Shown: one piece after another, positions 19,536 through 27,552 of the stretch
Layout: each line of letters starts with the position of its first letter
Numbering within the stretch: position 1 is the stretch's first letter
NCBI GenBank assembly: GCA_022376515.1
Contig: WTXI01000422.1
Coordinates: 1 to 27,552, forward strand
Source: Lactifluus volemus
Taxonomy: Eukaryota; Basidiomycota; Agaricomycetes; Russulales; Russulaceae
DNA: 27,552 nt
Direction of reading: 5' to 3'
Notes under the pieces: generated by a model
What the model saw: only the letters and a program-made list of their open reading frames with translations
Database searches by the model: none
Told to the model about the DNA's origin: nothing
Program-made: the position numbers and the translations under genes

Positions 19536-21353
19536 TTTTACCGATCACCACGAAACATTGCACGAAGGGTAGCACGCTATTTAAGCAAATTAGCAGAGTT
19601 CAACTTTGAACTCATCCACAAACCTGGTGCTACAAATCGTGCCGACGCCTTATCACGACACCCCGCCATTCCTAAAGGCGATGACGACAACGAAGACGTT
19701 GTGGTGTTACCTGACAAGCTCTTCGTTCAAGCAATGGAACTTCACTCCATCGAAGACCGTGTCTGGCTAGCACAAAAAGAAAACAACGACCTCATGAAAC
19801 AATGGGCCGAAGAACATCAGCTAGAGCAAGATCATAAAAGACAGTGGTGGAAAGCGGATGCTCCAGTAGTCCCTGAGGACGACCAACTAAAGAAAGATAT
19901 ACTCTGGCGTTATCATGATCATCAGCTCGCTGGCCATCCAGGCATCGCCAACACCATGATAGAAGTCTTCCATAACTTCTGGTGGCCTGGACTCAAGCAA
20001 TATGTTACTCAATACGTCAAGGGATGCGCCACATGCCAGTCGACAAAACCCCTTACCCATCGCCCAAAACCCCCCATCGCTCCCATCGAACCACGAGAAC
20101 AGGAGGTATCCAATGTTCCTTTCCAAGTCGTGGCGATGGACCTTATCACGGATCTTCCCGAGTCACACGGATATGATTCCATCCTCACGATTGTTGATCA
20201 CGATTGCACTAAAGCTGCCGTCTTCTTACCGTGCACAAAAAAGATCACTACGGAAGAAGTTATCGACCTATATATCTCCAACGTTTTTCCGAACTACGGC
20301 GTTCCCCGAAGAATCATCTCTGATAGAGATCCCCGCTTCACATCACATCTAGCCACGGGGCTCTGCCAAAAACTCAAGATATCACAAAATATCAGCACCG
20401 CCTATCACCCTCAAACGGACGGTCAATCAGAGAGAAGCAACCAACGAGTAGAACAATATCTCCGCATTTACGGCAATGATTACATGAATGACTGGTCTAC
20501 ACTTCTACCTATGGCCCAGTTCGTCCACAACTCATGGCCAAACACCACAACCGGATTTACTCCGTACGAACTTCTCATCGGATATACTCCTCTCGTCACA
20601 ACCTCTCAGATCACAAGCCATTTACCCTATGTCAACAAAAGATCCGAAGAACTCAAAAACATCCGAGAAAAAGCCCGATCAGCGATGAAACACGCACAGA
20701 CCCTCCTTCACAAACGCACAGAACACAAGAAGGGTCAACGCCACTACCGAAAATATGCCGTAGGAGAAAAGGTTTGGCTTGAAGGTACCAATCTCAAAAT
20801 GACGCACCTTAGCAGCAAGCTAGCCCCAAAACGTTACAGACCCTTTACAATCACCAAAGTCATATCACCGGTAGTTGTACGCCTCAAGCTCCCAGATCAA
20901 TGGCAGATTCATGATGTATTTCACACATCACTGATCGCTCCCTATACGGAGACACCCGAACATGGTCCAAACTTCGAACAGCCCGCACCGGAACTTGTAG
21001 ACGGAGAAGAGGAGTACGAAGTAGAAGCTGTTCTAGGCTCCAGACGCATCGGACCAAAGAACAAGACGAAACTCCAATACCTCCTAAAGTGGAAAGGCTA
21101 TTCCGCCGCACACAATATGTGGGAACCAGCCGAGAATGTTGACGCCTCAGAACTACTCACAGCCTTTTACAAAGCTCAACCAAAAGCTATAAGAACCCTC
21201 TTGCTTCAGCAAGAAACGACATCACCAACTTTCATCCCCACCACTACAACTACCACCACCACACCACCTTTACCCAGTTTCCTCACAGTTCGCCGTATGC
21301 AACATGTCCCAGCCCAATATGACCTACATCAGGAAAATCCAGAAAAAACTTAG
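19536..21353 (+). CDS. pol: Pol part 2: end of RNase H, integrase, chromodomain
   Basis: Same frame as part 1 past the TGA; the first in-frame start-like codon is at 19701. It opens with the RNase H end (RYLSKLAEFNFELIHKPG, NRADALSRH). Integrase: HHCC zinc binder (H in YHDHQLAGHPG near 19913, CATC near 20030), catalytic D in VVAMDLITD (20139), D in IISDRDPRFTS (about 20311) and E in QTDGQSERSNQ (about 20431). The chromodomain EYEVEAVLGSRR...LLKWKGYS...MWEPAENV (about 21012-21180) keeps the three aromatic cage positions (Y, W, W), suggesting targeting to methylated histone H3. Coding is cut at 21327 by a DNA element; the last residues to 21353 belong to that insertion. Confidence 0.92.
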   Translation, partial: FYRSPRNIARRVARYLSKLAEFNFELIHKPGATNRADALSRHPAIPKGDDDNEDVVVLPDKLFVQAMELHSIEDRVWLAQKENNDLMKQWAEEHQLEQDHKRQWWKADAPVVPEDDQLKKDILWRYHDHQLAGHPGIANTMIEVFHNFWWPGLKQYVTQYVKGCATCQSTKPLTHRPKPPIAPIEPREQEVSNVPFQVVAMDLITDLPESHGYDSILTIVDHDCTKAAVFLPCTKKITTEEVIDLYISNVFPNYGVPRRIISDRDPRFTSHLATGLCQKLKISQNISTAYHPQTDGQSERSNQRVEQYLRIYGNDYMNDWSTLLPMAQFVHNSWPNTTTGFTPYELLIGYTPLVTTSQITSHLPYVNKRSEELKNIREKARSAMKHAQTLLHKRTEHKKGQRHYRKYAVGEKVWLEGTNLKMTHLSSKLAPKRYRPFTITKVISPVVVRLKLPDQWQIHDVFHTSLIAPYTETPEHGPNFEQPAPELVDGEEEYEVEAVLGSRRIGPKNKTKLQYLLKWKGYSAAHNMWEPAENVDASELLTAFYKAQPKAIRTLLLQQETTSPTFIPTTTTTTTTPPLPSFLTVRRMQHVPAQYDLHQENPEKT

Positions 21354-22737
21354 ACAGCTTAACCAGCTTATTTCATTTTTAAGCCTGTCAAGTTGCTCAA
21401 GCTGCTTATTTTTTGCTTAGAAAATGAGTATGTACAACAGCTAAGCAAATCAAGGCCAAAGATAAGCACATTAAGTAATTAAGATGTGTAAGACACTTAA
21501 GACAAGCAAACCGAAATAAAAAATTAATTTATGTAATTTAACTAAACTCCGAAAAAAAATATGCTAAGTCGCGACTCGCGAAATTTTCGCTAAGTCGTTA
21601 CAGTGGGTGTATTATTTACCACTGTTTGCACAATGTTGATTTTCGTGCCTCTCGAGTCTGCCGCCCCTTTCCATCTCTCCCTCTATCCCCCTCCGTCGTT
21701 GTCTGCCTCGCCCCAACACGTCCCACCGCTGCCTCCTCCGCGTCCCCTCCTTCTCTGCCCCTGCCTCTGCCTCCTTCTCTGCCTCCTTCTCTGCCTCCCT
21801 CTCTGCCTCCCTCTCTGGCTCTGGCTCTGGCTCTTGTTCTGGCTCTGGCTCTTCGCGTCGTCATGCGCCTCCTGTGCCCGCGCCTCCCCCACCGCTTTTC
21901 CTCCTCTTGGATCCACTGCCTCTGTGAGGCAGTCTACGTTGTCGCGCTGCCTGCGCCGACGCCCTGGTACGTTGTCATGCTGCCTGCCCCGCCTCAACGC
22001 GTGCTGACTTTTTTTTTCTTTTTTTTTTTCGTCGCCTCCTCCTCCTCCTTGACTACTCCTCCTACGTCTCGCGCCTCCTCCCGTGCCTCCTCCCGCACCT
22101 CCCGTGCCTCCTCCCGCGCCTCCCGTGCCTCCTCCGACGCCTCCGACGCCTCCTCCCACGTCCCGCGCCTTCTCCTGCGCTTCCTCCTGCGCTTCCTCGC
22201 TTCCTCGTGCCCCGCGCCTCCTGTGCGTCCCGTGCGTTCTCTCGCGCCTCCCGCGCGCTCTCTCGTGCGCGCCTCACCTCCCCCCGCGCATTCTCTCGCG
22301 CCTCCCACGCGCCTCGCCTCCTCCCGCGCCTCCTCCCGCGGCCTCCTCCTGCGGCCTCCTCCCACGCCTCCACCACCACCACCTCCCTGTGGCCCTGCAG
22401 CCCCCCACCCCTGCCAGGGCTGTTCCACCAAGGCTGGTGGAACTATTTGATTTCCTGTACATAGTCATGTTGTAGTTTAGCTCAATATATGAATTTTATT
22501 GCCCTAAATCTGTGTGCTTGAAAACTTTTGGTAAGCACAGATCTAAGCTACCATTTAAGTGAATTAAGCCCAAGATAAGCATCAATAAGCCCTGGCTAAG
22601 TCAAATTAAGGAGAAGACCTAGCTTAGCCTAAGCATGGCCAGCTTAGAGACATTTTGCTTAAAAGTGCTTAGAAGTGTTGTTAAGTCATATTAAGCATGC
22701 TCAAGTGCTGTTAAGAAAAACTCGGATTTTCCTGATG
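21327..22737. mobile_element. DNA element inserted in pol, 14-bp TIRs, CTA duplication
   Basis: CATCAGGAAAATCC at 21327-21340 is repeated inverted at 22724-22737, and CTA flanks both sides (21324-21326, 22738-22740), a 3-bp target duplication. Similarity between the two ends continues imperfectly inward. The outer 200-250 bp on each side are dense in CTTAA / GCTTA / CTAAGC words. The middle holds a pyrimidine-rich block related to the repeat at 13620-14290, so the element is either composite or of the same family. No transposase is present; it must have moved in trans. Confidence 0.82.
21601..22480. repeat. Pyrimidine-rich repeat element, copy A
   Basis: It begins with CAGTGGGTGTATTATTTACCACTG, a palindrome-like end (CAGTGG...CCACTG), then matches copy B through GTTGATTTTCGTGCCTCT and the CGCTGCCTGC-CCGACGCC / GGTACGTTGTCATGCTGCC segments (to about 22010). 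After an 18-T-rich tract come CT-rich units (CTCCCGCGC, CTCTGCCTC types). Long Pro/Arg/Ser frames here are composition effects. It lies wholly inside the TIR element at 21327-22737. Confidence 0.65.
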
Positions 22738-22740
22738 CTA

Positions 22741-23676
22741 CCCGCACCACGTCCCATCCGCCCGGTCCACCCATCGTCCCTCATCTACCAATCATTGTTC
22801 GGCCTCTCCACCGTTTATCCCAGTGACCTATACACGGCGTCAGAGAAACCGCTCCCCGACCCCCGTTCTCCCACCTTATACCCGCGAATTACCCCGCTCG
22901 ACGACGCCCTTAGAGAATCGCTCTTCCAGGCCTGCGAGTTCGCAGCATGGGCCATACAGCAACCCAAACCGACGAGTTCACTTTGGGACTACCTCACACC
23001 TACCTTCGACCACCCGCGGTCCCCACTCCCCGTCCTCGCGTCACCAACGTGGCACGAGAACCTCCCCGATTTTGGTGGACTCCCGCGGAGCGACGCCGCC
23101 CCCTCCCCGCCAAACAACCAACTACCCTCCTTACCAAGCTCACTGACCTCTAACATCCGCGACTCGCCCGCCTCATCTGTCTCCCCTATCCAGGACGACA
23201 AACTCGGATGGGCACTTGATAATGACGGCAACGTTGACGACGACGAGTGGCCAAGGAGTGCAATTTATGACAGCACGCATCCCCTTCACTGCAAGACTTG
23301 CATGGAACGGGTCGTCAATAGTAGCAGTGGAACCGCCGCTGACAGCGCTGCAGCCAGGGTCACGCACACGCCCTATTGTGGTCGATGCAAGCGACGAAAC
23401 CCCGAGCACCTCTACGTCGACTGCCCCCTCCACCAATGGTGCGAATGGTGTGCTGACTACGGCCATTCAGGCCCTTCGTGTCATGAACCCCACCAGCAAT
23501 GCAAGTTCGGAGACTCTTGTAGAGTCCCCTTAGAACATCCCCATTGGCATTGGGCATGCCCTTACACTGACGACAAGAAGGCTTACCTCTGGTATGGCCA
23601 CGGTGTCGATCGCTCCACGTCTGGCTGGATCAACGCGGAGATGAGTGACTGGGACTATGCTGCTGACCGTGAATAA
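22741..23676 (+). CDS. pol: Pol part 3: displaced C-terminal Cys/His-rich extension
   Basis: About 311 residues in exactly the frame that pol would continue in if the inserted element and one CTA copy were absent, so it is read as the C-terminus of pol and not a new gene; the in-frame ATG at 22735 lies in the inserted element's end. After a Pro/Ser-rich linker with WAIQQPKPTSSLWDY and an acidic patch (about 23210-23250), a Cys/His-rich segment runs from CKTCMERVV to HWHWACPYT (about 23290-23565), including CGRCKRRN, CPLHQWCEWCADYGH and C-x5-C pairs. This looks like one or more zinc-binding folds, possibly nucleic-acid binding; the function is unknown. It ends at TAA, 34 bases before the 3' LTR. 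Confidence 0.7.
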   Translation, partial: PAPRPIRPVHPSSLIYQSLFGLSTVYPSDLYTASEKPLPDPRSPTLYPRITPLDDALRESLFQACEFAAWAIQQPKPTSSLWDYLTPTFDHPRSPLPVLASPTWHENLPDFGGLPRSDAAPSPPNNQLPSLPSSLTSNIRDSPASSVSPIQDDKLGWALDNDGNVDDDEWPRSAIYDSTHPLHCKTCMERVVNSSSGTAADSAAARVTHTPYCGRCKRRNPEHLYVDCPLHQWCEWCADYGHSGPSCHEPHQQCKFGDSCRVPLEHPHWHWACPYTDDKKAYLWYGHGVDRSTSGWINAEMSDWDYAADRE

Positions 23677-23698
23677 ACGCAGGTGGGACTGCGCCTTA

Positions 23699-23710
23699 GA
23701 CGGGGGATGG
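23699..23710 (+). promoter_or_regulatory. Polypurine tract
   Basis: GACGGGGGATGG directly before the 3' LTR start (TGTTATGG at 23711) is the expected place and composition for plus-strand DNA priming, with one C and one T interruption. Confidence 0.65.
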
Positions 23711-24316
23711 TGTTATGGACTGACACGTGCTTGCTTACTCATACTATACGTTCTCGGAACTGATGACTCATTTCTGCTGACTTCCTTGCTTATGTGGATG
23801 GACTGCCGATCGCTTTGTTTCAGATCGCCTACTTATTTTCTCACGACATAGCTTTACACAGCACCGTACAGCCTCAAGCAACAGCCACATGCACAGGATG
23901 ACTCGCTGATTCCTGAAACATGTTTCAAACCCTGAAAGCTGTACGAAGGTCACAGCCCCTACGGCTGTGTACATAGCCGCATCTTCTTATATATAAACCC
24001 TGTACTTTCTGCCCTAGAGACCTTAAGTCTCAGTTTTGTTTCGCAATCCAAGTCCTTCTATCTATTAGAACCTTGTCTTGCCTAGAAGCATTCGACCTGA
24101 GAGAACCCTCTTGACATCACTCTTCACGACTTCTTGACACTTTGGTCTCACCCTGAGCCCAAAGCCCTTGACCTCTGAAACGCTCTTGACTTAGTCGTTT
24201 ACTAAGTCTCGTCTTTATCGAACCCTTGATCTTGACTTGCATGTCTTGCAAGTCTCGCTCTTGACTTTACGAACGATCGTACACTTCGTACAAAGGTCCC
24301 ACTTGGAACCTTAACA
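23711..24316 (+). repeat. 3' LTR
   Basis: 606 bp, same tips and content as the 5' LTR; the single difference is C at 24270 against T at 15799. It is followed at once by the CCATG duplication (24317-24321). Confidence 0.95.
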
Positions 24317-24679
24317 CCATGCGTGACCTTCTCTCGGTCACTTTCATACATTCAGCTCATCAAACATCCATGTACATCGTTCTTTCAGACAAGCTATGCA
24401 AACTAAGTCCATTTTTCTCACTCGTCCACCTAGTCCATAGCACGTGGCCTTTTTGGTCAGCGTCACCCACCTAGGTTGCTTCCCCCTTCCTTTTTTGGAC
24501 ATTGAGTACCAAGACTGCGTCACGTCTCCTTTTCACGCGCTGTGGTCCACGTTTTAGTTTCTACTTTAGTTCACACACTTTCCTGTTACTCAAACTCTCG
24601 CCTGTCAATCTGCTGCATAATCTGCCTTACAATAAATTTAGTTGTGCTTCCTACATTGACATGTGTGATCGTGTGACTA
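24317..24679. other. Degenerate minisatellite remnant and transposase 3' flank
   Basis: After the target duplication come CGTGACCTTCTCTCGGTCAC, GTCCACCTAGTCCATAG and CTTTTTGGTCAGCG, which resemble diverged pieces of the 121-bp unit at 14745-15239. The rest is probably 3' untranslated or 3' terminal sequence of the KDZ element. No gene was seen. Confidence 0.5.
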
Positions 24680-27552
24680 TCAATCATCAACAATACTCAG
24701 ATTTCCAAGAAAGTCATTTACCCTATCCAGCTCTTCATTTAGAAGATCATCTTCCTCCACATCGGGTGTATCATCCTGCACAGCAGACAAATCAGCGGCC
24801 TCATCACCGTGGTTTAGACCCTCGGAAGTACTGAGTGAGGAACACATCCACAGACAGGATGAGATTTCAGGGTCGCGGGGGCCAGTGTAGTGCGGCAGGT
24901 TGTAGATTTGATAGATATGTCTTCGATGAACTGTATTTTGCCGTGAGCGACGCACAAGCATCTCCTTGAGTTCAACTACGAGTGACAAGTCACTCTCGTT
25001 AAGGCGTGTGATCACAGTCTTGAGCACAGTCTCCTCATTATTCATCCAATCAACAAGCCGCGCAATCTCCACATTGAGGCGGTAACGCTCTTCTTTTGCC
25101 CGCTCTAATCTGAGAGTGTGCAGAGTCGCTTCACGGTTTGCAGCGTCTGCCCACGGTTGGGAACAGATGTCCTCCCGGCACTCCCGAAGTAGCTCAAACT
25201 CGGCCAGGCTATCATAGGTCGAAATGTCCTTCCATTCGAGCAGAGGGCGGCCAAGCGTTGCCGCTGCCTCGTTGTACCTTTTCAGCACCCTCTGGATTGC
25301 CTTGCAATGCGTCTTGAGTGATTTATTGATATGCGTGCGTAGCTTGTATCCTGAAGAACGATTAGTGAGGCACCCCATATTGTGACCACAGAGTGAGGAC
25401 AGCACCAGTTCCTGATAACCCCATCTTCTGGAGTTCAAAAAGGCAAGAAACGACAAGTCCTTCAAGGCATGTGAGTGCTTTCTGATATTCTCGAGTGGCA
25501 AAATATTGCGATGCCGTTTGCCACTCAGGCATATCTGGTGTCCACCGATCTTTGATGTTATGCGTAGTCTCAAAGACTTGAAGCATGTCTTGCATGCGTT
25601 GATAGTTCTCAAAGGCGTGTTGTTTCAAGATTTCCGCTCGTCCATGCACTGCCGACTGGGGAGGGACATTGGCAATGCAGTATGCGACAGCGTGGTCGTG
25701 TGATTTTCTAATTGATTACTAGATGGTCAGCAGACGGCGGACGCTCGTAATGACAGTAACGAGAGGATGAACTTGGCTTTTTGATGCATGATGAGCAATT
25801 CTATATACTCACAGGCAAATTCTTCTTCCGGAGACTCCTGTCTGCGGGATAGTAGATAGACCCGCTCATTTTCTAGGTGCTGGTGATAACGCGTGTCTTC
25901 GTGTGACTTTCCGGACTCTAGGGATGCGATGACTCCAGGGAGATCTCCGAGCAGCTGGCTTAACTGTTTGTAATTTCCTAGAAGGAATGTGGCTACGAAG
26001 GGCATGAATATTGAGCCGCATGCAAATGAGTTACCACCTACATAGCTCCTGGTATTTGTCGTCATCATGTTGCCTAGAAAACAGATCAACGGCTTGCAGG
26101 CGATGAAATCGAGACGCGTGGCGTGTGGTATTTGCGAGTCCATTGAAAGATGAGAAGATTCGCTCTGCTGTCTCAAGGTCCTCAATCCCGAAACCTGTAA
26201 CAAAGAGGGGATGGAAGGAGAGTTGGCACAATCGCTTATGAGCGTATCCATGAAACGCGGGCACAACAAAACGAAGACCCTTGTTGTGTGCCTTGTGAGC
26301 TATGGAACTATTCCCGACTGTGGCTGTGAACGAGCACCTGATGTCGTAGCCAATGCCTAGTTTGTCCCCAAAAACGTCAAGGGCACGATCAACAATTGCG
26401 AGGGGATACTTAGCACTGGATCGTGTCAGTCGAGATGATGCACAGAAAGACATATTAAACAATCACTTACAGCTCACCACTTTCTATCATATCAACAATC
26501 CACCAGATAAAGCCATGGCGACAAGCTGAAAGAAAGATACCAGTCTCTCGATAGATCACCCACATGCGTTTGAGATTGTCGCTTTGTGCTACTTTCCAAC
26601 GCTCTGTACAGGTGCTGTTGTTGCCATCGCCGTCGGCAGGTGTTGCTTCCTGGGAGTCTTTGGACCAAGCCACTGGCAGTGCTTCATCCCCATTGGCATG
26701 GATGTCACTGCGATTTGCCTGAGATATGCAAAATGATGATTGAAGGATCATGGTATAATCGAGACACACGATACCTGTTTCTTCTGGTGCCTCGGCTTAA
26801 CGTCATGCTTGAATCGGTTCACGATGTCTTCGGAGATGTAGTAATCGCTTGTGAAGGCCCTTGGGTCAGCATTGAGGCCTTCATGAAACCGGGCACGCTT
26901 CAATGACTGGTTTCCATCTAGGACACCGATCAAAGAAACCTCCAAAGGGACCTCACCAGGGATCTTGTGTTGGCAGCAAGGACAAGAGTGCTTGGCTCGC
27001 CAATGTTCATCTGTTCTTCCCAGAGCCTTGTGGACCCTTGCATCGACACCTCTCAGGATCTTGAGGTATATGTTGAATGTATCTGAGAAATATTCCCAGT
27101 AGCCGCAATAATACGTTATCTGTGCACATTTCCGATGAGAAACCAGTCAACATGTGACGGGCACGAACTCACATTGTGATAGTCGCACAAGGACCGGACC
27201 CACGCTTGTATGCTGAGACGAGGCTGGCGAACGTGTAGATGACGATAAAGCTCCAGCGTGCGCAGTGAGACTGCAAACGAAACACAAGTCGGAGCAGAAC
27301 TGAGACACCCTTGCAGTAATAAGTTCATGTTTGGGTAATCACACCCAGGAAGCTGCAGAAAAACGTGCTGTTCTGAAAAGTCTAGGCACATGCCCATCAG
27401 CGCCAGTCAGAACGCCATCATACAAACCACAAGTACATACCATATACATCGATCATCAACAGAGTATATCTCTCAGCCGCATCGAACGTGTGATGGTCTG
27501 CGGCCCCGCAACGCTTGTACTGAAGGTAACTATCAATAAGTGACGGGAGCTG
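24680..27552 (-). CDS. KDZ-type transposase with Cys cluster, 5' end outside window
   Basis: Matches fungal Kyakuja-Dileera-Zisupton transposases, predicted RNase H-fold enzymes that move large DNA elements. Exons on the minus strand: 27552 (partial)-27441, 27381-27173, 27119-26775, 26718-26471, 26415-26042, 25992-25761, 25707-25406, 25350-24680. All are in phase with 49-59 bp introns and no internal stop, giving about 830 residues here. Features in order: SLRTLELYRHLHVRQPRLSI, a Cys cluster HSCPCCQHKIPGEVP (around 26970), the KDZ core ETGIFLSACRHGFI, GDKLGIGYDIRCSF, HKRLCQLSFHP and GFGIEDLETAERIFSSFN, then a charged helical region with KDRWTPDMPEW and GYKLRTHINKSLK, and an acidic tail. The D of GYDIRC and the E residues of EDLETAE are candidate catalytic acids (inference). 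The 5' start and the element's inverted repeats are not visible. Confidence 0.87.

Larger units (their letters stand above)
15240..24316 (+). mobile_element. Ty3/gypsy chromodomain LTR retrotransposon
   Basis: Two 606-bp LTRs (15240-15845, 23711-24316) bound gag, protease, reverse transcriptase, RNase H, integrase and chromodomain in that order, which is the Ty3/gypsy chromovirus order. The 5-bp target duplication CCATG flanks it (15235-15239 and 24317-24321). The LTRs begin TGTTA and end TAACA and differ at one site (15799 T, 24270 C; a CpG to TpG change), so insertion was recent. The element is probably not autonomous now: pol has an in-frame TGA at 19533-19535 and a 1411-bp DNA insertion. 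Without that insertion the element would be about 7.66 kb. Confidence 0.95.

Noticed and set aside
21626..22450. Pro/Arg/Ser-rich 274-codon frame
   Set aside because: It lies in the CT-rich core of the inserted element; open frames on both strands follow from composition.
22675..23676. Independent zinc-finger gene between the CT-rich repeat and the 3' LTR
   Set aside because: It lies inside the retrotransposon, in the exact frame of pol once the TIR element is accounted for, and its apparent start lies in that element.

Overview
The window looks like nuclear DNA of a filamentous basidiomycete, probably a mushroom-forming Agaricomycete. The reasons are protein genes split by many 49-91 bp GT-AG introns, a C2-NACHT-WD40 receptor of the kind expanded in these fungi, a KDZ (Kyakuja-Dileera-Zisupton) transposase gene with a Cys cluster, a fungal S28 serine carboxypeptidase, and a chromodomain Ty3/gypsy retrotransposon. 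Species assignment is inference from family content only.

Layout: 2-2297 is a DNA-transposon-like element with 16-bp perfect terminal inverted repeats and no recognisable gene. 3061-8463 (+) is a nine-exon NLR-type gene (C2, NACHT, 14 WD40 repeats) whose frame is broken by four single-base losses, all in the repeat exon. 8875-11128 (-) is an S28 peptidase gene, intact from its second exon on but with a stop and a frame slip in its first exon. 11965-12960 (-) is an intron-bearing, multiply broken copy of a 20S proteasome alpha subunit gene (PSMA1/PRE5 type). 13.6-14.3 kb is a pyrimidine-rich repeat, followed by a 121-bp minisatellite (14745-15239).

15240-24316 is a complete LTR retrotransposon (chromovirus) inserted in that minisatellite, with 606-bp LTRs differing at one base and a CCATG target duplication. 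It has gag, a pol frame in -1 relation, an 11-nt self-primer match instead of an obvious tRNA primer site, one in-frame TGA in RNase H, and a 1411-bp DNA element (21327-22737, 14-bp inverted repeats, CTA duplication) inside pol. On both sides of that element the pol frame is the same, so the Cys/His-rich frame at 22741-23676 is the displaced C-terminus of pol rather than a separate gene. 24680-27552 (-) is the 3' part of a KDZ transposase gene, open through eight exons and running off the window.

Together this is a transposon-rich, fast-changing accessory region: a rapidly evolving immune-receptor-like gene, decayed host gene copies, and nested mobile elements. The most unusual points are the recurrent one-base losses at the same place in the WD40 repeats, the self-priming retrotransposon with a C-terminal zinc-binding-like extension beyond its chromodomain, and the DNA element that interrupts it exactly in frame.
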